Shown: positions 23,420 to 34,936 of the stretch, in pieces
Layout: each line of letters begins with the position of its first letter
How positions within the stretch are numbered: the first letter of the stretch is position 1
From: Oopsacas minuta
Lineage: Eukaryota > Porifera > Hexactinellida > Lyssacinosida > Leucopsacidae
Assembly: GCA_024704765.1 (NCBI GenBank)
Contig: JAKMXF010000099.1
Location: 196,432-260,431 of the forward strand
Direction of reading: 5' to 3'
DNA length: 64,000 nt
Position numbers and translations under genes: made by a program
Notes under the pieces: generated by a model
The model's database searches: none
Told to the model about the DNA's origin: nothing
What the model saw: the letters and a program-made list of their open reading frames with translations, nothing else

Positions 23420-26275
23420 GGAAAAAAAACTGGACGTGCTGGAAAGAATCTGAAAGCAGATTTGAATTCAGCGCAAAAAACTAGCTTAGAAAATGTCAAT
23501 CTAATACTTGATGAGAAAATGAAGTTAAATTTTGTTGACCTGTGTAATTGATCATATTTGATGGTTATATTTCATTTTATATTGTTTAAATGATTCTCAA
23601 TTAAATTATCTAAGCGATTGAGAGCCCAGAAGCTATATGCTTTATTCATCAAAGATGCGAAATAGTTATAGTCAAAATTGCGGCTTCATGATTTCTAAAT
23701 TTACCCACAATTTCAAATCAACCTGTAAAAGCAATTGCATAATTGAATGTTACTAATCTGGCATACTTTATACATTTCGACTATGCTAAATCTAAATATC
23801 TTATTTCCATGACTGTATCTTGTATATATTTCGTGAACATAAAATTTCTAAGATCTAGTAAAATCCGTACAGAATTTTTACAAAGAGGAATACTTAAAGT
23901 GTCAGGAAAAATAAACAACACAAAGCACCAGCGCAAAATGAATCGGATATATGTATTACGATTCCCAAAAACATAATCTAAAACCACAAGACCCGAAACA
24001 TTGCGTAACCTATAATTTTCAATGACAATCCATTACAACTTTTCGTTGCTAGGAAAATCCCATTGTAGCATACTGTGATAATGGAATGAAATAATATTGA
24101 ATTTCGTTCTTGAATTTTATTATAGTGACTTATATATATAATCTATTGAATAATACAACATATTTTTCGGAATTTCTTGAAAACAATGACAGAAAGTTAA
24201 CTTTCCCAAAGTCCCGCCTCGAATTGGCAAGAATCCTGAAAGACAATAATAATTGTGTCTTGAAAACGACAAAATATTTCCAAGAACACTTTGAAATAGG
24301 CTCTGATAATACGAAACTCTTGGAAACGTTGCTGTTAAGAATTCGGGACAGATTCAAGAAGGTGAAGATATCTTTAGATTGTTAGAAGGAGATTGGTAGC
24401 ATCCTAACATTTCCATTAAACCTGAGTTAAAGAAAAATCGTAGTTCTGATTTACTAGATTCGTCTACTGATGATGGTGAGGTTCCCATTCATTCAGTGAG
24501 TCATAGGAAGCATCTTGATGATTTCTCTCTGCAACAACAACGCACTCATTGTCAAGCCTGCTAGAATGCATTAAGTCACTCTCAGTTGTTGAGAATACTA
24601 CAGAAATAAGCATTGCAACACTCTCATTACAACTATTGGCAAATGAGGAGAATAATCATCAGGTTGCTACCGTAGCCAAAGAGATTATTGTCAGTGGAGG
24701 ATTCTGTAACCTCAGTAACAAGCATGTTCCAATTGATAAAGCCTTATTCCTGCTGGATTTACTTGAAGTGGGCAGACGAAAATGCACTCAACTACGTCAA
24801 ACACTTCTACCATACAATATATATCACCCATCTTACAGCAAGTTAGCTATTCTGAGAGATGTCATGATTTCGCGATCCAGTATAACTTTATATCCTAATC
24901 CAGCTAAACCAATAGGTATATATGCGCCATATTGTCTTCAAGTTCAGAAAACCCTGGAAAGAATATTGTCAATGGTAGATCGCCCCACAAGTGAAGAATT
25001 CCCACTCACATTTAAAATCGCAGATGGCTTAGATGGTTCTGGTTGTCACACTATCTACAACCAGCAGACAACTAATACTTTCACCAAAAACTTCATTCTG
25101 TTTTGTTTCAAGCCCATCTCCATCCACACTGTAACAAACAGGATTGTTTGGCAGAATAAATCCCCTAATTCATCCTTCTCTCAGATACCTATTTTTCTCT
25201 GCGCTACGACAAAATGCGAAGAAAATATTCATTCCTTCATGAAAACTATGATTAATCCCGATACAGCGATGTTGCAAATGGGATTCCTTTAGAAAATGGT
25301 GTTGTCAATGTCGATATTATCCGCTCAATGTTTGATGAGAAGATGGCAGCCATTCTCTGGAGCTGGGGACCCAGTTGTCAGATGTGCACTTCCACACATA
25401 AAGAATTGAAGGACCGAATTTAGTTCTTGAAGGGTTTCCCATCAACAGAAATATCACAGATGCAATCGAGTTATTTTCGCACATTGATGACATTGAGTCG
25501 TTCTTTGCTCTTTCGACTAATGAACGCTTCAATTTAACTCATCAACCGATTTCAGAGATTAACATACATCCAGCATCTCCACTTCATTCATACACAGGCG
25601 TATTTAGGTAAGTAATCTAGTACTCCATTAATCATTCAGAATTTATCTTCACATAATCAAACCAATTTTAGGTGTTTCAATTTGCTGGTATATCATCTTC
25701 GCATCGAAAAGTTTACCTGGTCCCCAACTTCACTACATATCAAGGAGTCAATGAAATTCCTTCGGACATTTATTCAGGAGAAGACAGGATTAAAGGTTGA
25801 CCAGCCTAATTCTAGCAGTGGAACCACCTCAACAGGGAACGTTGTAAGAAGAGCCTTTTCTGATGAAACTAAATACCTTGAATGCATTCTATCAACTGTA
25901 GCAATAAAATATCGCCCAATCTCATCAAAGACACATACTTAGGTTTCAGCCATTCTTCAGGTTTTCAATTCAAGTCACAAGGTTAAGACTTTGGAATTGG
26001 GGATATTGTGCAAGGATACCTACCTTGTTATCTTAGATTCATTCCCTTGGGTAGCATGACTCCAATCCTGCACAAGCTCTTAGCGGAGTTAATACGTGAG
26101 TCGCATTCTGGCTATGGCATAAAGGCATTTTCCGAAGAAGGCACAGAATCCTGCAACAAATTAGTTAGAATGTTACCTGCCTTTGTATTTTGTCCACCTG
26201 AACTCGTTGGATTGTCTTTCCAAAGCTGGTTAACTCCTCTTTGCAGATATTCTAAGGAAATTGCAATATTATTTT
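23420..26275 (+). pseudogene. RAG1-like (RAG1/Transib superfamily) transposase with introns, best-preserved copy
   Basis: A first segment (23420-23550, GKNLKADLNSAQ) appears to splice to an exon after TTATTATAG (24124). The 247-codon frame 24549-25292 holds DGLDGSGCH, whose Asp codon (25032-25034) corresponds to RAG1 Asp600. NKSPNSSFSQIPIF follows, and then SCQMCTSTH (CxxC) near 25380. HPASPLHSYTGVFR runs into a clean GTAAGT...TTTTAG intron (25608-25671). The next exon has GLKVDQPNSS and GNVVRRAFSDET. The C-terminus shows LHKLLAELI and SEEGTESCNKLVR (26131-26170), matching RAG1's H-K-x-L-A-H and the glutamate cluster around Glu962. At the place of RAG1 Asp708 I see threonine rather than aspartate. 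Lesions include a TAG near 25942, a TGA near 26055 and shifts near 24385, 24545 and 25430. It starts 245 bp after ORF-A ends, on the same strand. Confidence 0.75.
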
Positions 26276-26480
26276 AGATTGAATGTGGAAAGAAATACTC
26301 CTATCCAATTTCTCTTTGGAACAATTTTTATCTTGTTTCACATGGATTGCCGAGGACAACAAACCTAGTAGAGGCATGGCATCGTGGATTGCAGAGCGTA
26401 TGTTGATGTCATACCCTACAATTAGGAATAACATCGAATGCCTTAAAACCAAGCAAGGAAATGATGAAATTAAACAAATT
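26276..26480 (+). pseudogene. Mutator-like (MULE) transposase C-terminal fragment
   Basis: One frame reads YSYPISLWNNFYLVSHGLPRTTNLVEAWHRGLQS. After a single shift near 26400 another reads SYPTIRNNIECLKTKQ. R-T-N-N-x-V-E-x-W-H-R followed by H/Y-P-T-I-x-x-x-I is the characteristic C-terminal motif of MULE transposases. It abuts the RAG1-like C-terminus, so one element may have inserted into the other. The rest of the MULE protein is absent. Confidence 0.65.
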
Positions 26481-26559
26481 ATATTCGTCCAAGTAGGGAG
26501 GGACTGGCTCAATGTTCTGCCGAGGAATATTTTTACCACAGAAGCTCATTATATGTAAT

Positions 26560-28205
26560 ATAGATAGATCATGGATAATACAAATTTGAAATTTCCGCAA
26601 ATTTTTAACTCAAGGCGCATTGTGCCTAGCACATCCCCGTCGCGAAGCTACCAAAAGCATCAATAATTAGCATTTTAATACATGGCTAGATCAGAGATAG
26701 AACGTTGTCGCAGTAACATAGCAATTGAAACGTGGTAGTATTCATATAATCAACAAATTCACATATGAGAAAATTGAAATGCGAAATTCGAAATCAGCGT
26801 ACTTGATTACTGGTCTATTCAACTCAGGATAATAAGTTGGATCTTTATCTCTAGCATACGTTAAATTTACATTGGAATGCATGAAATATGATTAATCATC
26901 AAAATTTTGATAATATACAAAAATTAACGATTTCCTACGTCAGGGGCATAACTAGACCTAACTACGAACATACTTGTTGCGACAGCCAGTTTCAATGTAT
27001 TTGTGGATACTAATGTGATTTCCATTCGATCGATCTGTTCAAGTTCGAAATATTAGCCTCAAAGCTATGTCTCTAAATTTTAATAAATCAAATTGTTACT
27101 CTAACACATGTCCGTTATTAGAACTCAATTCCTTGATTCAATTCCCTACACGTTTAAACTATTCCAATTTTGTAGATTATGAAGAGGGTTATTGGCTGCC
27201 TTTGCCGGGGCTGGGGCCGCGGACCCACATGTTAGACACAGATGTACTGTTCCAAATTTCCTTATTATTTCGTGTAGTGGTTCCCAAGCTTTCAGCCGTG
27301 GACCCTCTATACCAATTCATCATATCCTGTGGAACCCCCCCTACTATCTACCGTGAATCATTAAGGGGCCATGGACCCCAGGTTTGAAACCGAAAATTTA
27401 ATGTATTAACCTCAATATTCGCTTTGTTATTATTCAGAACTTGTCTAACATCTCCACCTGTTTTACATTCCATGAATATGTAAATATGCGAAAATGCAGT
27501 GATAGTTGTTGGTGTTCAAGCCATTCTGTTGCATTATATTTGCAGTTGAAAATGTTTAATATGTAAATGAGGATGTCGTACTTATGACATTGGTGGATCT
27601 GTTTTGGCTGAATAGGACCCCCTGACATTTGTTCGGGCGTCTATTTCTGCCCACATCAATTTTGCATAGCTGAAATGGGGGCCCTTCTATAACATTAAGC
27701 TAATCCCTTTGATACAAGTTTAGTATTGTCATTTGATAACCTTCTGGTCTTGTTAGTTCCAGTTAGACAATGTTGTTGATTTTTTGAAATGTCGCACCAT
27801 TTATATCAATTACATATTGTCAACAAATGTATAAATAGTCAGTAATATTCATTCTCTTAATAGTGACACAAAAACGACAATTATATAGATAACTAAGAAT
27901 GGGCCCTGGGAAATTTATGAAAACTGTATGCGCATAGCCGTACATATAGTAGTGGCCCTACAGCAATGAAGAAAATGGATTATTCCGTACAAACAGTTCG
28001 CTTGGACAACACATAGGCCACGATAAGTCTTGGGATTCTAATCAACACGATAATTTTCGGTCGTTCCATACCATCTTATGTTACTAGTTATCTTGAAATT
28101 TGGTTCTCATTGAGAAATGTAAATCATTTTGTAGTCTGTAGAGAGTAATGTAGTATTTCTTAATCGTGAGGAATGTAGATCTCATTTTCTGTCATTTTCA
28201 AGAAT
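26560..28205. other. Non-coding, with scattered hAT-type end fragments
   Basis: No conserved domain. CAGGGGCATAACTAG near 26940 and GTGGTTCCCAAGCTTTC near 27278 look like hAT terminal motifs. The GGACCC blocks at 27305 and 27375 are in opposite orientation. These are probably remnants of non-autonomous hAT elements, but no paired ends or duplications were confirmed. Confidence 0.4.
27274..27390. repeat. Possible short hAT-derived MITE
   Basis: TAGTGGTTCCCAAGCTTTCAG followed by GTGGACCC opens the segment. GGGGCCATGGACCCCAGGTTTGAAACC closes it as a rough inverted copy. The ends match the common CAGTGGTTCCCAA hAT terminus. There is no clear 8-bp duplication. Confidence 0.35.
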
Positions 28206-30100
28206 TTAAGTATTAAGATGACCGAACCCAAAGATGGAAAGAAGCACTTGAACGAATTTCTGGATCAAACATTCCCTATTGGCATTTGAATCTCGACATT
28301 TTACGCATGAAGAACTTGATTTGATTTGGTTATCGATAGTCTTTTGGCAATTCCCTTCGAAAGCTAACACAGATGTCAAGTTTAGCTTCTCTGATTGACG
28401 ACAGCAACTCCAGGACTGGAAGGTGACTTCATAACAATCGGAGCAGAGAGATAGTTTAGTTATTAACTGATTCATCTCCCTTTCGTAACCAAGGAAGTCA
28501 TACCATGCGTTGACAATTTGAACATCTAGTTGTGGAGCTAGCCACGTCCGCAGTTTATTGAATTCAAGATAACTAATATGTGATAATATAGTTTACATGC
28601 CTGGGTTAGAGAAACATTTCCTAACTGAAGCCTCAGAGACTTTATGCGAGTGTAAACTTAGAAAATTGTCAACAGAACAAGTGTTGACTAATTCACTTCC
28701 TTCGAACTCACCATCCCAAGTGACACATGAATCTTCCACCTGATCTGATGTAGGTGAAGGTAGTATAGTACAATCACTGTTTGAGGATACCTAAGAATTT
28801 GCTAGTAACTGTTGAACAACAAAGTGATGAACTATCGTAATATAATTCATGCTCTCTCTTGAGCAGCGAGTGAAAAACTTGAAATCTTCATTCGTGTATT
28901 GGTATTCAGGTATTTTTACCTCAAAACTATCCAAATGACATTGAAACAACAGGTTATACATTTCTTAGGCTGTGTTCCAATTCTGATAGAGTTGATAATT
29001 TGACTTTTCATTGATGTGAGTTTATCAATTGTATCTTGGTGTATTTGTGTATGAGGTGGTATCGTCTCAAATATCGTTACCTCGGAGTCAATGGGTGGTG
29101 CATCTTGAGTTTGTAAATCTCCAATCATGGATCCGTCTATTTCATCCGATAACTCTCAAATTTTGTTGGTATTGCTTCTTGGTTGGTAGAATCTATGGTA
29201 CCCGGTCTCTTCAAGAGCTGAAGTTTGGATCTTTTAAAGCATTATGTAGATTTGCTAAGGGTCAAGTCATTTGACATGAAATTCGCCTCCTTTCTTCTTA
29301 TGGTGTACATTTCGATGAGGAGTATTGAAGGAGATCAGGTAGATTTTCTTATCATGCTATCTCTTCATCAATTCCTTTGAGTGGATTAGAGATTCGCCAG
29401 CTACAGCATTATCGTTAGCTTGTGCAGCCTGCATGGACTCAACCAATTTTGATTTATCTTCACCAGTATCATGCTTATGATTCTTCAACATCGATATCAG
29501 GATAGAGCATTTCAAGATTATCGACCTCTGTTGGTAAACGAGGTTTACGTGATCACTGCATTAATTGAAATGCAAGATACTTGTGGTTTCTTGGGGACTG
29601 ATATTAAATGCAAAGGTGATTTCTTCAATGTAAATTAGCCCATTGAATTTTTTTCATTTAACGATTTCACCAGAGACCTTTTGAGTGCTTTATGGGCAGA
29701 TTAAACTATCATTTGTTTGAATGTGGTATGGGGCTGAGAAAATGAGCTTACAATCATATGCATCATGTTGCCTCTTGGAAATTTGGTTAGTAACTATATC
29801 CAGTTGTCACAAATAATTAGTACTGGAGCTCCTTGTCTACAATGAATGACAAAATCTCCTTTGTTAACTCTCCTGCATGTTTAGATCTGAGGAGGTGAGT
29901 TTTTATTCACATAGTAAAGTGGACCAGCAAGGTCCATTCCTGCACGAAACCACACCTTGGCAGTAATTGGGAGCTTTTAGTGTAGGTTGATCTTTTGGGC
30001 AGCGAATACAATTGTTCACATAAAAGCAAATCTGCTTTAACATTCAGTGCCAAATATACCTATCTTTAGTAATGTTATACGAATAGTGTGGACATTGATG
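28206..30100 (-). pseudogene. Integrase-bearing element remnant (Ty3/Gypsy-like or Ginger-like), heavily decayed
   Basis: On the minus strand a zinc-binding-like NNCIRCPKDQPTLKAP lies near 30000. VWFRAGMDLAGPLYYVN near 29960-29900 is the start of the integrase core with its first catalytic Asp. QGAPVLIICDNW follows near 29840, the place of the second Asp. Near 29450 comes ESMQAAQANDNAVAGESLIHSKELMKR, similar to the segment after the core in Gypsy integrases. From about 29128 to 28206 the frame is fairly open and carries Cys-rich clusters (CSDCYE, SCCRQ, CVKCRD) that I cannot assign. Stops occur throughout. Neither reverse transcriptase nor terminal repeats were seen, so the class is undecided. 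Confidence 0.5.
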
Positions 30101-32380
30101 TCGAATTTTTCGTGGATTTCGCTCAGAATGCTTGGAAATCATCATTTTTAATAACTAATTTTGAGAATGGAATGTTGTGGCATTCAGATTCGAATGCCAC
30201 AACAGTCCATCCTTAAATGCCTAATAAACTTTGAGGTGTTCAGAATATATTCATTTGGTTAGTCAATTAAGTATAGATTTGGGGGTAGTTACACAAATCG
30301 TTACCTTAGTACTATAAAGCCTTACTATTAGAAAACATGGGTTACTTGAAGTCCAATAATTTGATACGCATATAATTTTATTCACGATTATACAAAGTTG
30401 GTGCATTTTGCCCATAAATGCTGTGTCAACCGATGAGTCCCAAGTCAAAATCACGTCATCTGATTTGCTAAAACAGTAATAAGTTGTTAAAATGTAAATT
30501 TTAAATTCTATCAAAGGCTCAATATCTCATAGTAGACTTCACGATATTGATTTTTAGATATTTTGTATCAAAACATCTTTAGGCCAATTGGTTTGTAGAA
30601 TTAACACCAATTGGCCTAATGATGTTTAGATATACGGCATTCACATTCGATATTCATGTTTAATAAGACTGCAACAAATTTTATTTTGGATTAAAAAAAG
30701 AACGTGATTAGGTATATAGTCTATTAGGATCTTCTGATTCCGAAATTGAATACAGTTTTGTTCAATTACACAACATACCATATAAATCAAAGGTTTACCA
30801 AATACAGAGCTATTCTCATAGGTTTTACATGACTAGTTGATATTTAAGTTTGAAAAATGACAACATAATAAAATTTTTGGTTAATAATAATCTTAGGTTT
30901 TTGAGTAACGACAACATATCAAATTTGGACTAATGCATATATATGAATTTGGGCTAATGAAGGCGCCTCGGTTGTTCCCCACCACAAATAATTGATATTT
31001 AAATATTTTGCTGAATCAAATTCCATTGTGTCTGCCACAATTGACAATTTAAGCGAATTTTTTATGGTGTTAAATCCACTTAACTGTCACAATTATGATT
31101 CAATGCAATTATTTTTTATATATTCGTGATCACTGCAAAATACCTAGTCGTTCAAGTAAACACTTCAACACGTTTTATCCATAGCAACGCAAAATATACA
31201 AGGAATGTAACAACATCCATTCAAAAAATTTGTCTTGACCATGTAGAGTGACCTTTTTTCAATGTCAATAGGCTTGCTGAATCTACTTATGGCCATATCA
31301 ACCCTCTAAACTAACTATTAAAATGTATTGCCTGATTGATCAACGTGGTATCTCAAATTTGATGTTATAATTTGGATTACGAAATTGGTGTTTTTCGAAG
31401 TCTTTATCTCATAAGCTATCCAAAAATATTTAGAGTAATAAATCCCCTCATAATCCCCCAACGAAATTACATAAGTAACTTGACTAGTATGAAAAGTGAC
31501 AGTTTGGACCCTAAATTCTAAGCGTCTCATGCTCAGCACAGAAAATTATAATATGATCTGAAAAATCACAATAATTAAGATTCTGTGATAGTGAACGTTA
31601 CTCAATTGCTTAAGTCAAAATCGATAGCAATTATCGTTACTTGTACAATTAGAAATATATCATTAATTGGAAATATTTTATCTCACAGATGAGATGTAAC
31701 CTCCAATTCAAGTCCAATTCGATGGAAAAAGTGTGGTCAGATGTGATAGTGATCAATACGTGTTCAAGGGTGTATAGTACTTCATGGTAGTTTAGTTGAA
31801 GACTATTCCTTATGATGTAAAAGCAATACAATTTTGAGCTTACTTTCCTTGAGGTCTACAAAGGAATCTAGAACTGTATTCAATCCCAGGCTTAGGAAAA
31901 ATTTATGTTTCAGGAGTAATTGCAGACACCAATTCAACTAACATGAACTCTTTTAACGTTTTGTAAAGATTTTCCTCATGATAGAAATATTCCATCCAGA
32001 ACGCTTCCGATTCTGCAAAACATATATTCTTGATGACAACATACACATAGTTAAGAATATTTATCGCTGGATTAACTGGACTACATATTCATATCGGAAG
32101 TCCTATTTGAAGATCATGACCGTTGTATCTAGCGATACCGCAAAGGTCATCACTTGTGTTTCATGATACTATATATTCCTATTCTCTGCTCAAAGAGGGT
32201 CAGTTTTGATGAATGTATTGGAATGCTGAATCAAGATCCTGTGACAAATTACTATACACAATCGCTATACCAATTTTAATATCTTTTTATAATTTTACTA
32301 TGCAGACCATACTACATAGTGTTGTGGCTCAGTACTAAAATGGTTGACTTTCTATAAATACGCATAAGTATGTTTATATA
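30101..32380. other. AT-rich non-coding stretch
   Basis: No domain was recognised. It contains one strong hairpin at 30571-30627. Short open frames at 30263, 31318, 31649 and 31978 carry no recognisable features. Confidence 0.5.
30571..30627. repeat. Hairpin with about 22-bp stem
   Basis: AAACATCTTTAGGCCAATTGG pairs with CCAATTGGCCTAATGATGTTT around a short loop, with one mismatch. It may be a solo palindromic MITE remnant. Confidence 0.6.
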
Positions 32381-32480
32381 CAGTCGAAACCGGTTTTTCT
32401 CACACAGGGTTCTCCTGCTTATCGTTTTTTCTTACTATATTTTCGTGTGGAGAAATAGTAAGGAAAAACCCTTTCTACTG
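32381..32480. mobile_element. Very short (100-bp) Tc1/pogo-type MITE
   Basis: The left end CAGTCGAAACCGGTTTTTCT follows TA. The right end, on the minus strand, is CAGTAGAAAGGGTTTTTCCT. The right flank is CA instead of TA. The ends resemble those of the MITE at 9728-10035. Confidence 0.5.
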
Positions 32481-32917
32481 CATTAGTATATATATTTGAG
32501 TCATTCCATTAAAATTCGACCAATCGTCCTAACATGAAGATCTCAAGTTAATCTAATAGCATATAATAACTTTATCCCATTAGCCTTCAATTCCCTTCGG
32601 TTATAAAGTTGTTGTTTATCTAAATTCAATGGGTATTATGATAGACAGATTATTTTTGAGTATCTTGTACTTTCTAGATCTTTCAGTAAATATTGTCGTG
32701 AAGCAACAAATCAACATTTATGATCAATAATTTGCTAATAAATTTCAAAATCTAATATACACTATGTATAGATTGCGTTAGATATTTCATTTGTTGTATT
32801 CATGCGCGAATTGTATAAACATATCAAATTCGAAATAATATCATTGGAATTGACTGTGGCCATTTCTTTCCAGTCCCTTCGGTGACAGCTATAAACAAGT
32901 TTGGCAGTATATATATA
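32481..32917. other. AT-rich non-coding stretch
   Basis: Nothing recognised. Confidence 0.5.
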
Positions 32918-34260
32918 CAGTAGTGGCTAAATTAAGTGCACCAAGAGGTGCAATTAATTTGGTCACATATTTTAAACGCCGTATTGCCTTGTTTGTTCTA
33001 TTAATATTTAATTTGAGCACCTTTGCTCTTGATAACATCTAAAATGCGTTTAGGCATAGACTTTAATAATTTTCACAAATTTTCTGATTTTCTGGGTCAC
33101 TTTTCTACACCTCGACAACAGATTTTATAACGTTCTCCTTGCCGGTGTAATCAAAATTTTGCAGACGACTCTTTATATTGGCCCAGAGGTTTTCAATCGG
33201 TGCACTATCGGGGGAGTTGCCTGGCCACTCCATAATCTTGATGTTGCTTACTTCGTAATGCCTCTGTACTGCCTTGCACGTGTGGCATGGGGCTAGATCC
33301 TGTTGGAGAACATAATCTCCATTTGGAAAGTGTTCTTGGAGCTGGGGTTTGATTCTGCTGTCGATAACATCCATGTACTTGGCGGAGTTCATCATACCTT
33401 CGCATATGTGTAATTGTCCCGTACCCTGGGCACTGAAGCAACACCAAAACATGACTTTTTCTGGGTGTTTGACTTGCTGGCTCATATGAGCTGGACGAAT
33501 GGGGGATTTGGTAGCCTTTTTTACGACCTTAACCTGCTGAGCCTGCAAATAAATACCTGATTCATCTTTGAAGAGGACCTGCAAACCACCTGTAGTAAGT
33601 TTCTACTATGGAAATATTAAGGTTATAAACATGAAATAACTTACTTTTCACCAATCATCGAGCGGTCAAGTTCGCTGGTTCTTTGCCCATTTGAGTCGGT
33701 GTTGGCACATGACCTTGGTTAGCAGCTGTTTTTCATTGGAGTGCAGGCCTTGCGTCCTTCGTCGTAAAGTATGCGGCGGACAGTCCAAGCGCTTACATCT
33801 AAGCCCAAATTATGCTTAATCTGATTCGGAAGGGCTTTGCAGTTTTTCCTAGTAGCAGTAAGGACCATTTGCCTTTCTTGCTCAGTGGTTTTGCCCTCCG
33901 TCCACAGTGTCCAGGCCGTTGAGTTTTAAGATTACCAGTTTCTTTGACTTTTTTAAATATTCTAACAACCGTTAAGTGACTGACACAACATTCCGGAGCG
34001 ATTTCTCGAACGGTTTTACTCATGTACTGACGCAGAATTAATATTTTCTGCATCACCAAGAGTGGAGGGTCCATAGCTAATCTTAGTCTAATTGTAAAAA
34101 ATTATATTCATGACTGAGTCAATATTGTAGATCTCCCTTTACATGTTTTTGTCATTATGAGATCAATAACTGGAGTCCTTGGGCAACTGCAAATAGATGC
34201 CTAGTTATAATGGTAAATAGAGTTAAACCTATCTTGGTGCAATTAATTTGGCCACTACTG
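32918..34260 (-). mobile_element. Tc1 element (DD34E), complete ends
   Basis: The ends CAGTAGTGGCTAAATTAAGT (left) and CAGTAGTGGCCAAATTAATT (right, minus strand) differ at two positions. TA flanks both sides (32916-32917 and 34261-34262). The length is 1343 bp. Confidence 0.95.
33105..34074 (-). pseudogene. Tc1 transposase (DD34E)
   Basis: The ATG at 34074 opens a helix-turn-helix domain (VREIAPECCVSHLTVVRIFKK) that runs to 33799. The catalytic part is a long frame from 33584 to 33105 with KDESGIYL (first Asp), VLQQDLAPCH (second Asp) and NSPDSAPIENLW. Counting gives 34 residues between the second Asp and the Glu. The stretch between 33800 and 33585 needs one or two shifts. The C-terminal residues past 33105 also shift. 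It is one of the better-preserved transposases here. Confidence 0.88.
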
Positions 34261-34733
34261 TATATACATCATCTGTACTAGCATGTTTCGCTTGCTAGGT
34301 CGCTGCAGGACAACTTAGTGCTCCAAATTAGCCTAAGTATTAAACAACCAAAGTTTTATAGTGTCATTGATGGCTGAATTCACAGAATTTGAAGCACGTG
34401 TCTAAGAAAATTACATTCAATGGCCTGCTGTAGTGATAGTAGAGATCCTTTGTCGCTTTTGGTTAGTAATCTAGGAGTTTGATTTGTGCCTCTGCCATTC
34501 TGAAATTTTTGTTTGTTGTAATTTGAAAAACTATGCATGATGAGTTGGCTTTGAAGTTTGGGCAGGGGTTTTCAACCAGTGGGTCGTGGAAGGAGGAATT
34601 TTTACTGAATTTCAGTGATTCTATTACTATTAATTTGTGGTTAGTGTCGCATTGCGTAATTAGAAACCCTATTGTCATTATATGACATCATTGAATTGAT
34701 TATGAAATAACATAAAAGAAATAGAATCTTGAA

Positions 34734-34807
34734 GGAATACATACAATTCGTGACATGTCATGAATTGTAATGGCACGAATTGTAATGTTACGAATTGTAT
34801 GTATTCC
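34734..34807. repeat. Subterminal palindrome with internal ACGAATTGTAATG repeats
   Basis: GGAATACATACAATTCGTGA is mirrored by ACGAATTGTATGTATTCC at the far end, and the CGAATTGTAATG core repeats between them. Subterminal repeats commonly bind hAT transposase, so this is a possible binding array (inference). Confidence 0.65.
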
Positions 34808-34936
34808 AATATTGAAGTGTAATATTTTATTAAACAACCTATGCAGTCCAGGCTTGTATGTACAACAAAGAATTATATAAAGATATTTCCAGGCCTTTCA
34901 ACTTTAACAAGTCCTTCTAATTGTATTTTTACTTAA

